From assembly GCF_019669985.1 (NCBI RefSeq), contig NZ_AP019782.1:124001-188000 (forward strand): a stretch of DNA of 64,000 nucleotides. The letters are read 5' to 3'. This stretch comes from Methylogaea oryzae (lineage in GTDB: Bacteria > Pseudomonadota > Gammaproteobacteria > Methylococcales > Methylococcaceae). Each line of letters starts with the position of its first letter. Positions within the stretch are counted from its first letter, which is position 1. Below the pieces are notes generated by a model. It had not been told where the DNA came from and did no database searches. It saw nothing but the letters and a program-made list of their open reading frames with translations. The translations under genes and the position numbers were made by a program. This document shows positions 8,110 to 19,215 of this stretch, in pieces.

Positions 8110-8964
8110 TTATTGCGCCGAGGAGCGCTTGAGCGCGGCTTGGTACAGCAGCTTGCGCGGCGCCCCGGTGATTTCCGCCGCCATGGCGGCTGCGCTTTTC
8201 ACCGAGCAGCCGCCGTCCAGCAGGATGCCCAGCACCCGCGCCTGCTCGGCGTCGATGTCTTCCGCTGCGGTTTCCCGCTTGCCTTGCACCAGCAGCACGA
8301 ACTCGCCTTTCTGCATGTCGGCGTCCTGCGCCACCAGGGCGTGGGCGGCGCCGGCCGTGGAGTTGACGATGGTTTCATAATGCTTGGTCAGCTCGCGGGC
8401 GATGGCCAGCGGCCGGTCGGCCGGGAAAATCGCGTTTATGTCCTCCAGGCAGTCCAGTACCCGGTGGCTGGATTCGTAGAACACCAGGGTTTCGCGGCGG
8501 TCGAGCAGCGTCTTCAGCTCGCTGCGGCGCGCCTCGCCCTTGCGCGGCAAAAAGCCGCCGAAGTGGAAGTGGTCGCAGGGGAGGCCGGAGGCGGACAGGG
8601 CGGCGATTAGGGCGCTGGGCCCGGGCACCGGCACGGCGCGGATGCCGGCCTGGCGCGCCAGCCGCACCAGGGGGAAGCCCGGGTCGCTGATGAGCGGCGT
8701 GCCGGCGTCGGAGATCACCGCCACCGATTCGCCTCGCTCCAACCGCGCCAGCAGCTGCGGCGCGGCGGCGTCCTCGTTGTGCTCGTGGTAGGCGACCAGC
8801 GGCGTACCGATGCCGTAATGGTTCAGCAGCGGGCGGCTGTGGCGGGTGTCCTCGGCGGCGATGACGGCAACGGATTGCAGCACTTCCACGGCGCGGAAGC
8901 TGAAATCCGCCAAATTGCCCAGGGGCGTGGCGACTAGGTATAGTACCCCCTTGCTTTGCGACAT
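8110..8964 (-). CDS. rsmI: 16S rRNA (cytidine(1402)-2'-O)-methyltransferase
   Basis: A 284-residue tetrapyrrole-methylase-fold enzyme that 2'-O-methylates C1402 in the 30S decoding centre. The signature is clear: LVATPLGNLADFSFRA at the N-terminus, IAAEDTRHSRPLL, SDAGTPLISDPGFPLV, PGPSALIAALSASGLP and FGGFLPRKG. The frame is open upstream, but MSQSKGVLYLVATPLG is where the family begins. It is divergent from lpoA with 61 nt between starts, the usual rsmI/lpoA arrangement of gammaproteobacteria. Confidence 0.95.
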   Translation of the reverse strand: MSQSKGVLYLVATPLGNLADFSFRAVEVLQSVAVIAAEDTRHSRPLLNHYGIGTPLVAYHEHNEDAAAPQLLARLERGESVAVISDAGTPLISDPGFPLVRLARQAGIRAVPVPGPSALIAALSASGLPCDHFHFGGFLPRKGEARRSELKTLLDRRETLVFYESSHRVLDCLEDINAIFPADRPLAIARELTKHYETIVNSTAGAAHALVAQDADMQKGEFVLLVQGKRETAAEDIDAEQARVLGILLDGGCSVKSAAAMAAEITGAPRKLLYQAALKRSSAQ

Positions 8965-9025
8965 CGGTCGGCGCTCCTGTAGTGTGGTGTTTCCCCGCGC
9001 CGTCGCCCAACCCTGGTTTAGCGCT

Positions 9026-10809
9026 ATGAAATTCTTCCGTGCATTGTCGGTGCTGCCGTTATTCCTTGCAATCGGCGCCTGTGCGCCCACTTCGCAAAAA
9101 TTCCCCGCGCCCGGCGCCGCGCCGGCACCTAGCGGCGCGGTTTCAGCTAAGCCGTCACCGCAACCGGCCCCGCCCCAGGCCGCGGCCCCCGCAACCGTGC
9201 AGGTGATGGCGTCGCCGCGGGCGGTGTTCGAAGCGGCCCGCGGCGACTTGGACGCCGGCATGGCCGACGCCGCCTTGACGAAACTGAACGTGCTGCACCC
9301 CCAGCAGTTGGATGCCGGGGTGAAGCTGCAATGGCACACCATGCGGGCCGCCGCTTATTCCCTGCAGGGCGATTTGCCGAACGCCGTGAAGGAGCGGGTG
9401 GCCGCCGACGGTTTGTACACCGAGCCCTCGGTGCGGCGGCGCAATCAGGAGGCGATCCTCGAGGCCCTGGCCTTGCTGCCGCCGGAGCGCTTGGGCGGTC
9501 CCGCCGCCGTGGCCGGCGATCCCTTGAGCGGCTGGCTGGCCTTGGGTCGCATCCTGGCGGCTCGCCCAACGCCGGAGGCCGCGCAGCAAAGCCTGGTGCA
9601 ATGGCGCGCCGATTACCCGGGCCATCCGGCCGACACGAACCTGGTGCTGGCGGTGCTGAGCCGAGGCGCGACGCCGCCTGCCGCCGCAGCAACCCAACAG
9701 GCGCCGGCATCCGCCGTTGCGCCGGCGCAGTCCCCGGCTGCGCCTCCGCCTTCCTCGCCAACCGTCGGCGTGGCTTCCGCCATCGCCGTGCTGTTGCCCG
9801 CCACCGGCGCTAGCGCCGCCTACGGCGAAGCGGTGCGCCAAGGCATCGCTTCGGCTTATGCGGCGGACGCCGCCCAGCCCAAACCGGTCCTGCGTTTTTA
9901 CGACAGCGAGGCCGGCGACGTCGCGGCCGTTTACCGCAAGGCGGTGGAAGAGGGCGCCGAGGTGGTTATCGGCCCTTTGCGCAAGGAGCACGTGGCGGTG
10001 CTCGCCGGGATGGACGATTTAGCCAAGCCGACGTTGGCTTTGAACCGCATCGAAGGCGCCCGCGACGGCTTGTTCCAGTTCGGCCTGCTGCCGGAGGAGG
10101 AGCTGGAGCAGGCCGCCGATTACGCTTGGAAAGAGGGGCGCAAGAACGCGCTGTTGCTGATTCCCGCCAAGGATTTCGGCCAGCGCATGGTGGGCCATTT
10201 CAACGATTACTGGCGGCAGCTGGGCGGCCGGGTAATGGCGGTGCAGACTTACCTGCCGGGGGAAAAAGATTTCGCCGCGCCGATCAAAAAGCTGCTGCAG
10301 GTGGGCGAGCCCAGCAAGGAAAACCCGCAGACGCCCCGCGCCGACGCGGACGCCGTTTTTTTTGTCGGCGACGTCCGCGACGCCCGCTTGATCGTGCCGC
10401 AACTGCGCTATTACGGCGCCACCCGTTTGCCCCTGTACGCCACTTCCTCCGTTTACGCCGGCCGTGCCAATCGCGCCCAGGATCAGGATTTGGCGGGGGT
10501 GTTGTTCTGCGACGCGCCCTGGCTGCTGTCCGAGGCTTACGCGGCCCAGCGCCAGACCGCTTGGGACGCCTGGGGCGCCCATGCCGCCGCCAATCCGCGC
10601 CTGTGGGCCATGGGCATGGATGCTTACCGCTTGAGCCGCCGCCTGCCGGCTTTGCGCGAGGGCGGCGCGCCGTTTGACGGCGCCAGCGGCGGCTTGAGCC
10701 TGACGCCGGGCAACCGCATCCACCGGCAGCTGTCCTGCGCCCAGTTCGACAACGGCGCGCCGGTGCCGCGCGCCCCCGCCGCGCCGCAGGCGACCGCCCC
10801 GGCGGTCCA

Positions 10810-10813
<4 letters not shown>
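9026..10813 (+). CDS. lpoA: Penicillin-binding protein activator LpoA (LppC lipoprotein)
   Basis: A 595-residue outer-membrane lipoprotein. The signal ends FLAIGAC, so C19 would be lipidated. An alanine/proline-rich linker and a helical TPR-like N-domain come first (SPRAVFEAARGDLDAG). A second Pro/Ala-rich linker near residue 235 leads to a periplasmic-binding-protein-like C-domain (IAVLLPATGASAAYGEAVRQGI, then FVGDVRDARLIVPQLRYY). LpoA stimulates the bifunctional peptidoglycan synthase PBP1a. The stop overlaps the yraN start. The ATG at 9026 is chosen because the signal sequence starts there. Confidence 0.9.
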
Positions 10814-13155
<2,342 letters not shown>

Positions 13156-13192
13156 TGCACGCCGATCGGGACGGCTGAAAATGGGAGAGAAA

Positions 13193-14839
13193 ATGGAAAA
13201 ACAGATCGGCAACGTGCTGGTGATACAGCTCGAACGCCCAGGCGACATTATCCTGACGACGGCTTTTCTCAAGCTGGCCAGGGAAAAATACCCCGGCGCT
13301 CGCCTCGATTTTTTGCAGATGGACAGCTTCCAGGGCATCGTCGAAGGCGCGCCGTTCGTCGATAACGTTTTGTATTTCCCCGTGGCGCTATACGGGGCGA
13401 ATAAAAACGCCTTGGAGCGCATGTCCGACAGCGGCGAAGGCATCGACGACGCGCTGTTGTTGGACGGCGGGCTGAGGGAGGAGATAAGACGGCTGTCGGG
13501 CTATGACGTGGTCTATAACCTTGCCCACGACGCCTTCAGCCTATGGCTCAACACGCAGCTGGACGCGCCGGAAAAACACGGCGGCGTGATGGCGCCGGAT
13601 GGGCGGCGGTTTTTTCTCGATCTGTGGAATATTTACCTGGTGGCCTTCGTCCACGGCTTCAGGAACGAAAACCGGATTCATCTCCTCGACCTGTATAAGG
13701 GCTGCGCCGGTGCGGTCGGCAGCGGCGTAACGCTGCCCTACATAAACTGCGAGGCGGTGGAGATAGAAGAAGGCCTGGTGGCTTTAAGTCCCGGGGCGAG
13801 CAGCTACGCGAAGGCATGGCCGGCGGAGCATTTTGCGGCGTTGTCCGATCGGCTGAGCGCGGAAGGGTATAAGACCGTGCTGGTCGGGGGCGGCGCGGAT
13901 AGGGCGCTGTGCGAGAGGGTTTATTCCCTTTGCGCGGTAAAGCCCTTGAATATGTGCGGCAAGACAACCGTCGCGCAAGCCGCGGGCCTGTTGAAAAAGT
14001 GCCGGATATTGATTTCCCACGATACCGGGACCATCCACATGGCGGCGGCGGTGGGAACGCCGGTGCTTTATATCAGTTGCGGCGAGGAGGCGTATTTCCG
14101 GGAGACTTCGCCCTATAGCGGCGGCAATTACATCATGCAGACGGCGCTCGGCGGCGGTTATGGCGGTGCGGATATTTCGCCGGAATCGGTGATGGCGCTG
14201 TTCGGGTACATGGAGGGCTCGGTTAGCGGCGAGGCGCTGGCGGAAAAAACCGCGGCGCAAGGCGTGCCCTTAGCGTTTTATGTGTCATACCTCTTTTCCG
14301 AACAATGCGACGGCGTGGGCGGAATCGGCTTCCGTCCGCTTTTCAGGGGGGCGGCGAGCCAAGAGGCGTTTTATATCGAGTTGTTGCGGTATGCGCTGGT
14401 CGCGGGCATGGGCGGTTATACGATTTTGGAGCGCGGCATTGCGGAAATCGGCAATAACGTCGGCAGCGCTTTCGCTGCTGTCGATGGGGATGTCGAGGCG
14501 ATGATACACCTCACGCAACGCAGCGAACGGGAGCTGGCTTCCATTGCGGAAAGCTTTATGCAGGGAGCCGAGATGCTTATGAACCCGTCGAGGCATCAGG
14601 AACTGGCCGAATTGCTGGTCCGAATACAGGAAAAAGAGGCCGGTTTCGAAGTGCTGGCGGAGAGCGGAGGCGTGTTGCAGCCGGTGTTCTGCACGTTGAG
14701 TTGGGCGTTGAAAATGGTATTGGACGAAGCGCCGGAGGCGATATTCGCAACGTCCGCGCGGATTTATGCCGCCTTCGCCCGGGTGCTTGAAACCCAGGCG
14801 ATGCTTTTGTCCAAGGTAAGGCTGGGCGATGGGCGCTGA
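13193..14839 (+). CDS. Glycosyltransferase family 9-like protein with unassigned C-terminal half
   Basis: A 548-residue protein. The first ~350 residues look like a heptosyltransferase (GT9): VLVIQLERPGDIILTTAFLK at the N-terminus, FPHCPGAS-like ALSPGASSYAKAWPAEHF, VLVGGGADRALCERV, and SHDTGTIHMAAAVGTPVLYI. About 190 residues follow that are helix-rich and that I cannot assign (for example NNVGSAFAAVDGDVEAMIHL). Its codons appear less GC-biased than those of its neighbours, suggesting a different history. ATG 13193 is preferred because GGGAGAG precedes it; ATG 13181 is also in frame. The acceptor sugar is unknown. Confidence 0.72.
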   Translation: MEKQIGNVLVIQLERPGDIILTTAFLKLAREKYPGARLDFLQMDSFQGIVEGAPFVDNVLYFPVALYGANKNALERMSDSGEGIDDALLLDGGLREEIRRLSGYDVVYNLAHDAFSLWLNTQLDAPEKHGGVMAPDGRRFFLDLWNIYLVAFVHGFRNENRIHLLDLYKGCAGAVGSGVTLPYINCEAVEIEEGLVALSPGASSYAKAWPAEHFAALSDRLSAEGYKTVLVGGGADRALCERVYSLCAVKPLNMCGKTTVAQAAGLLKKCRILISHDTGTIHMAAAVGTPVLYISCGEEAYFRETSPYSGGNYIMQTALGGGYGGADISPESVMALFGYMEGSVSGEALAEKTAAQGVPLAFYVSYLFSEQCDGVGGIGFRPLFRGAASQEAFYIELLRYALVAGMGGYTILERGIAEIGNNVGSAFAAVDGDVEAMIHLTQRSERELASIAESFMQGAEMLMNPSRHQELAELLVRIQEKEAGFEVLAESGGVLQPVFCTLSWALKMVLDEAPEAIFATSARIYAAFARVLETQAMLLSKVRLGDGR

Positions 14840-14842
14840 ATA

Positions 14843-14863
14843 ACGGCGCGCCTGCTGCGCCGT
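14843..14863. terminator. Weak hairpin between converging genes
   Basis: ACGGCGC (14843-14849) and GCGCCGT (14857-14863) form a perfect 7-bp stem just after the glycosyltransferase stop. No T-run follows, so it is only a possible terminator. The spacer to nadC (14864-14987) holds nothing else that I recognise. Confidence 0.35.
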
Positions 14864-14987
14864 GGTTGTGCGGAGGTCCTCGCTCAGCGCACCGCAAATT
14901 TGCCGGGAGCAAATTCGCATTTATCCGAACGATGCCGGGCATCGGCAGCCCGGCATGAAACCCGCCCGACATTTCGATACAGGTGAG

Positions 14988-15821
14988 TTATTCCTTCACC
15001 AACGTAATCCGCATCGACAAATCCACCGCCCGCACGTGCTTGGTGAGCGCGCCCACCGAGATGTAGTCCACGCCGGTTTCGGCGATGGCGCGGATGTTGT
15101 CCAGATCCACGTTGCCGGAGACTTCCAGTTTGGCGCGGCCGGCATTGAGGGCGACGGCTTGCCTCATGGCGTCCAGGCTGAAGTTGTCCAGCAGGATGCG
15201 CCCGGTTCCGGCCGCGAGGGCTTCTTCCAGTTGGTCGAGGCGTTCCACTTCCACTTCGATGGTGACGCCGGCGTTGAGGGCCTCGGCGGCCTTGACGGCG
15301 GCGGTGATGGAGCCGGCGGCGGCGATGTGGTTTTCCTTGATGAGGATGCCGTCGTCCAGGCCCATGCGGTGGTTGGCGCAGCCGCCGCAGCGGACGGCGT
15401 ATTTTTGCGCGCGGCGCAGGCCGGGCAGGGTCTTGCGGGTGTCCAGCACGGTGCAGCCGGTGCCTTTGACCGCCTCGGCATACCGGCGCGCCAGGGTGGC
15501 GGTGGCGGACAGGGTTTGCAGCAGGTTGAGGGCGGTGCGCTCGCCGGTGAGCAGGCTGCGGGCCGGGCCTTCCAGCTCGCACAAATAGCTGCCCGCCTCC
15601 ACGTAGTCGCCGTCCTCGTAGCGCCAAGCGATGGTGTCGTGGCAATCGAGCCGCTGGAACACGGCGTCGAACCAGTCGCTGCCGCACAGCACCATGGCTT
15701 CGCGGGTGATGACGCTGGCTTCGGCCCATTCCGCTTCGGGTACGATGGCGGCGGTGAGGTCGCCGTTGCCGAGGTCTTCGGCCAAGTAGCGGTCTATGTC
15801 TGCGGTGTCGACGGTTTCCAT
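14988..15821 (-). CDS. nadC: Nicotinate-nucleotide diphosphorylase (carboxylating)
   Basis: A 277-residue quinolinate phosphoribosyltransferase that makes nicotinate mononucleotide from quinolinate and PRPP in NAD synthesis. The family blocks are present: LAEDLGNGDLTA, GERTALNLLQTLSATAT, DTRKTLPGLR, GCANHRMGLDDGILIKENH (active-site His, Arg and Lys), and IEVEVERLDQLEEAL. It lies 17 nt downstream of the epimerase gene on the same strand and is probably co-transcribed with it. nadA and nadB are not in the window. Confidence 0.95.
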   Translation of the reverse strand: METVDTADIDRYLAEDLGNGDLTAAIVPEAEWAEASVITREAMVLCGSDWFDAVFQRLDCHDTIAWRYEDGDYVEAGSYLCELEGPARSLLTGERTALNLLQTLSATATLARRYAEAVKGTGCTVLDTRKTLPGLRRAQKYAVRCGGCANHRMGLDDGILIKENHIAAAGSITAAVKAAEALNAGVTIEVEVERLDQLEEALAAGTGRILLDNFSLDAMRQAVALNAGRAKLEVSGNVDLDNIRAIAETGVDYISVGALTKHVRAVDLSMRITLVKE

Positions 15822-15838
15822 GGTGGTCCAGAGGGGAT

Positions 15839-17695
15839 TTAGTGGGAAGGGATGGGGTCGGCGGCGTTATGGTATTCGGGCACCAGGGTTTTCAGTAGGG
15901 TCAATGTCTGGGCGTCGTCGAAGCGGTTGCAGGCCTCGGCCAAGCGGTTCAGCATGGCGCTCAGCTCCTGCCAGTCCCAATGATGCCCCGAGCGGGCCAG
16001 CAGCAGCTTGGCGTGGGGCGTGGGCATGGGGCGCTCTTCGTCCAAGAATAGTTCTTCGTAGAGTTTCTCGCCGGGACGCAGGCCGACGTAGCGGATTCCG
16101 ATATCCGTGCCGGGGCGCTTGCCGCTGAGACGGATCATTTGCTCGGCCAAGTAGGCGATTTTGATGGGGTCGCCCATGTCCAGCACGAACACCTCGCCGC
16201 CTTGGCCCACCGCCGCCGCCTGCATGATGAGCTGGCAGGCCTCCGGGATGGTCATGAAGTAGCGGGTGACGTCCGGATGGGTGACGGTGATGGGGCCGCC
16301 CGCCTGGATTTGTTCGCGAAACAGCGGAACGACGCTGCCGGCGGAGCCCAGCACGTTGCCGAAGCGCACGGTGATGAAGCGGGTGGCGCCGAGGCCGTTG
16401 AGGCTTTGGCATAGCAGTTCGGCGGCCCGTTTGCTGGCGCCCATGATGTTGCTGGGGCGCACCGCCTTGTCGGTGGAAATCAGCACGAATTCGTCCACGC
16501 CGTGGGCCAGGGCGGCTTCGGCCAGGCGGCGGGTGCCCAGCACGTTGTTGTGGGCCGCTTCCCGCACCTGGGTTTCCAGCAACGGCACGTGTTTATACGC
16601 GGCGGCGTGGAAGATCAGGTCCGGCTTGTGTCGAACCAGGGCGTGCTCCACCGCGGCGGCGTCGGCCACGTCGCCGAGTATGGCGTGGATGGCCAGTTCG
16701 GGGTGGAGCCGGGACAGCTCCATTTCGATGCGGTACAGGTTGTATTCGCATTTTTCGAATACCACCAGTTCCGCGATGGGCAACTGCGCCAGTTGCTGGC
16801 ACAGCTCCGAGCCGATGGAGCCGCCGCCGCCGCTGACCAGCACCCGCTTGCCCTGCATATGGCTGCGCATGGCGTTCCAGTCCAGCTTGACGGGGCTGCG
16901 GCCGAGCAGGTCTTCGATGGAGACGTCGCGCAGCGTTTCCTTGGTCACTTGGCCGGAGAGGATGTCCGTGACGGACGGCAGGGTTAGCACCGGCAGTTCG
17001 GTGGCTTCGCAGATTTCCACGATGCGGCGCATTTGTTTGGGATTGGCCGAGGGGACGGCGATGAGCAGCACGTCGATTTGCAGCTTGCTCACCAGCCGCG
17101 GGATGCGTCCGCAGTCGCCGTAGACGCGGATGTTGTGCACCTCCCAGCCGGCTTTCGCCGGGTCGTCGTCCACCAGGGCCACCGGCACGTAGGCCGCGCC
17201 CCGTTCGCGCAACAGATCGCGCGCCAGCATTTCCCCCGCCTTGCCGGCGCCGACGATGAGCGCGCGTTGGCCCGTGCCGGTGAGGATGCGCCGATCTTGC
17301 CGCAGGCGGAACAGGAAGCGCGGCGCGCACAGCAGCATGAGCAGCAGGATGGCGTAGAGCGGAATCACCGAGCGCGGTACGCCGGCGAAACGGTTGTACA
17401 GCATCAGGCCTACGGTGATGGCGAGGGTGCCGCTGCTTACCGCCTTGGCGATTTTCACCAGGTCGAGGATGGAGGCGAAGCGCCACAGTCCCCGGTAAAA
17501 GCCGAAGACGCGAAAGATGGCGGCTTGCAGCAGCATGACTCCCGGCAGGTACAGCAAGGCGTCGTCCCAGATGTCGACCGGGATGGGGTCCAGGTTGAAG
17601 CGCAGCCAGTAGGCGCCCAGCCAGGCTAGGGGCACCATGAACAGGTCGTGCAGGAAAATGGCCGTGCGCGGGCTGAACAAGCGGGACAGCGTCAT
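15839..17695 (-). CDS. Membrane NDP-sugar 4,6-dehydratase/epimerase (CapD/PglF/WbpM type)
   Basis: A 618-residue protein. About four N-terminal membrane segments (residues ~10-115) precede a first Rossmann domain (ALIVGAGKAGEMLARDL) and then the catalytic short-chain dehydrogenase domain. The latter starts VLVSGGGGSIGSELCQQL and has HAAAYKHVPLLE, an SxxK-like active site at LISTDKAVRPSNIMGASKR, and RFGNVLGSAGSVVPLF. Relatives act on UDP-GlcNAc-type sugars for O-antigen, capsule or protein glycosylation. No glycan cluster surrounds it. It overlaps the tatC stop by 4 nt, so it probably shares that transcript. Confidence 0.9.
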   Translation of the reverse strand: MTLSRLFSPRTAIFLHDLFMVPLAWLGAYWLRFNLDPIPVDIWDDALLYLPGVMLLQAAIFRVFGFYRGLWRFASILDLVKIAKAVSSGTLAITVGLMLYNRFAGVPRSVIPLYAILLLMLLCAPRFLFRLRQDRRILTGTGQRALIVGAGKAGEMLARDLLRERGAAYVPVALVDDDPAKAGWEVHNIRVYGDCGRIPRLVSKLQIDVLLIAVPSANPKQMRRIVEICEATELPVLTLPSVTDILSGQVTKETLRDVSIEDLLGRSPVKLDWNAMRSHMQGKRVLVSGGGGSIGSELCQQLAQLPIAELVVFEKCEYNLYRIEMELSRLHPELAIHAILGDVADAAAVEHALVRHKPDLIFHAAAYKHVPLLETQVREAAHNNVLGTRRLAEAALAHGVDEFVLISTDKAVRPSNIMGASKRAAELLCQSLNGLGATRFITVRFGNVLGSAGSVVPLFREQIQAGGPITVTHPDVTRYFMTIPEACQLIMQAAAVGQGGEVFVLDMGDPIKIAYLAEQMIRLSGKRPGTDIGIRYVGLRPGEKLYEELFLDEERPMPTPHAKLLLARSGHHWDWQELSAMLNRLAEACNRFDDAQTLTLLKTLVPEYHNAADPIPSH

Positions 17696-18435
17696 GGCGC
17701 CTTAACCTCGCTGCCGCGTCCCGGCAGCCAGCGCGCCGCCAGCAGGCCGGCCTCGAACAGCAGCCACATGGGCACCGCCAGCAGGGTTTGCGACACCACG
17801 TCCGGCGGGGTCAGCACCGCGCCGATGACGAAGGCCGCCACGATGACGTAGGGCCTTTTCTCGGCCAGGCCTTGGGCGGTGACCAAGCCGCTCCATACCA
17901 GCAGCAGGGCCACGATGGGCACCTCGAAGGCGGCGCCGAAGGCGAAAAACAGGGTGAGGACGAAGTCCATGTATTTGCCGATGTCGGTCATCACCGCCAC
18001 GCCGACCGGGGCGGTGGCGGTGAGGAAGGCGAAAATGACCGGGAACACCACGTAGTAGGCGAAGGCCATGCCGGTGTAAAACAGCACGGTGCTGGCCAGC
18101 AATAGGGGCGCCAGCAGGCGTTTTTCGTGGCCGTACAGGCCCGGGGCGACGAAAGCCCAGGCTTGGTACAGGCTGAACGGCATGGTGATGAAGATGGCGG
18201 CCACCAGCGCCAGCTTGAGCGGCGCGAGGAAGGGAGAGGCCACGTCGGTGGCGATCATCTGGCTGCCGGCGGGCATGTGGCTCAGCAACGGGCCGGCCAG
18301 GTAGCTGTAAAGGTCGTTGGCGACGAAGGTGAGGGCGGCGAAAACCAGCAAAATCATCAGCGCGGCTTTCAGCAGCCGGTCGCGCAGCTCCACCAAATGG
18401 GCGATGAAGGGCTGTTCCAACTCTTCCTGGGGCAT
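17692..18435 (-). CDS. tatC: Twin-arginine translocase subunit TatC
   Basis: A 247-residue polytopic inner-membrane protein with six predicted transmembrane segments. It is the receptor that binds twin-arginine signal peptides of folded export substrates. The conserved N-terminus (FIAHLVELRDRLLKA) and the first periplasmic loop with SPFLAPLKLAL are present, and the loop YQAWAFVAPGLYGHEKR follows. The gene is 4 nt downstream of tatB in a tatA-tatB-tatC order. Confidence 0.96.
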   Translation of the reverse strand: MPQEELEQPFIAHLVELRDRLLKAALMILLVFAALTFVANDLYSYLAGPLLSHMPAGSQMIATDVASPFLAPLKLALVAAIFITMPFSLYQAWAFVAPGLYGHEKRLLAPLLLASTVLFYTGMAFAYYVVFPVIFAFLTATAPVGVAVMTDIGKYMDFVLTLFFAFGAAFEVPIVALLLVWSGLVTAQGLAEKRPYVIVAAFVIGAVLTPPDVVSQTLLAVPMWLLFEAGLLAARWLPGRGSEVKAP

Positions 18436-18439
18436 CGGC

Positions 18440-18748
18440 TCAGGCGTGCTCGTCGTCTTGGTCTGGGGTCGGCCGGCTGGCGGCGGTGTTCGGCGGCGGC
18501 AACGGTTGACGGATTTCGTTGACCAGATCCTTGATCTGCCCCAGGGCGGAGCCGGCTTGCGGCGGGTGGTCCAGTTCGTCCAGCCGCAGCTCGCGGCGCA
18601 GTTCGTCGCCGGCCGCGGCGGCGGCGGCGCGTAGGCTGCGCATCACTCGCACGGTGTCGCGCACCAGGCGCGGCAGTTCCTTGGGGCCGAACGCCAACAG
18701 CGCCACCAGTCCCACCAGAACCACTTCCCAAAAGCCGACGTCGAACAC
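18440..18748 (-). CDS. tatB: Twin-arginine translocase subunit TatB
   Basis: A 102-residue protein with one N-terminal membrane segment (VGFWEVVLVGLVALLAFGPKELP), then an amphipathic helix and a Pro-rich, acidic tail (DQDDEHA). The Phe-Gly-Pro hinge and the conserved Glu in the membrane segment mark it as TatB rather than TatA. TatB with TatC forms the substrate-recognition complex. It is short for the family (often 130-170 residues). Confidence 0.93.
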   Translation of the reverse strand: MFDVGFWEVVLVGLVALLAFGPKELPRLVRDTVRVMRSLRAAAAAAGDELRRELRLDELDHPPQAGSALGQIKDLVNEIRQPLPPPNTAASRPTPDQDDEHA

Positions 18749-18774
18749 GGCGGGTTATGCCGAGCGGGGCAAGG

Positions 18775-18963
18775 TCAATCGTCCTTGGCTTCGGTTTCGG
18801 TTTTTTTCGGCGGCGCTGCGGCGCCGTCGTCGTCGCTGATGGCTTTGCGGAAACCCTTGATGGCGCTGCCCAAATCGGAGCCGATGGTGCCCAGCTTCTT
18901 GGTGCCGAACAGCACCAGCACGATCAACAACAATAAAACCAGTTCCCAAATGCCGATGCCCAT
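18775..18963 (-). CDS. tatA: Twin-arginine translocase subunit TatA
   Basis: A 62-residue protein: a single membrane segment ([20 protein letters not shown]), the FG hinge, the amphipathic helix [17 protein letters not shown] region, and a charged tail. TatA polymerises to form the translocation pore. It is first in the tatABC operon. Its start lies about 250 nt from the divergent ammonium transporter start. Confidence 0.95.
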   Translation of the reverse strand: MGIGIWELVLLLLIVLVLFGTKKLGTIGSDLGSAIKGFRKAISDDDGAAAPPKKTETEAKDD

Positions 18964-19081
18964 GGATCTATCCCCCGATTGTGGCGATGGCCGCCAATAC
19001 TAGCCGATTTTGCCGGTGGCGGCATTAGTTACGACTGAAGGGAGCGGCGGAAAACGGCGGCGTGCCTCATGTCGGTGCTTG

Positions 19082-19098
19082 TGCACAATGCTGGCGCG
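19082..19098 (+). promoter_or_regulatory. NtrC-like binding site upstream of amt
   Basis: TGCACAATGCTGGCGCG resembles the NtrC dyad TGCACC-N5-GGTGCA at most positions of both half-sites. It lies about 60 bp upstream of the sigma-54 motif, within the usual range for an enhancer. The match is partial and not proven. Confidence 0.4.
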
Positions 19099-19141
19099 CC
19101 GGATGTGCCGGGATAGGGCTGAAAAGCGCCAAAAAGGCGCA

Positions 19142-19157
19142 TGGCAGGAAGCTTGCA
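19142..19157 (+). promoter_or_regulatory. Sigma-54 promoter of amt
   Basis: TGGCAGGAAGCTTGCA matches the sigma-54 consensus TGGCAc-N5-TTGCa: GG at 19143-19144 and GC at 19155-19156 with exactly 10 nt between them. A start about 12 nt after the GC gives a leader of roughly 48 nt. Ammonium transporters are classic NtrC/sigma-54 targets. Confidence 0.75.
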
Positions 19158-19215
19158 ATAGCGCTGGGTCCTGCTTGGATTGGCGTTTTTTGCACTGTTA
19201 AGGGGCGTGTCGGCG

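Noticed and set aside
19175-19197. Second sigma-54-like motif (TTGGCGTTTTTTGCA) before amt
   Set aside because: GG and GC are only 8 nt apart, while sigma-54 needs 10; the site at 19142-19157 fits exactly.
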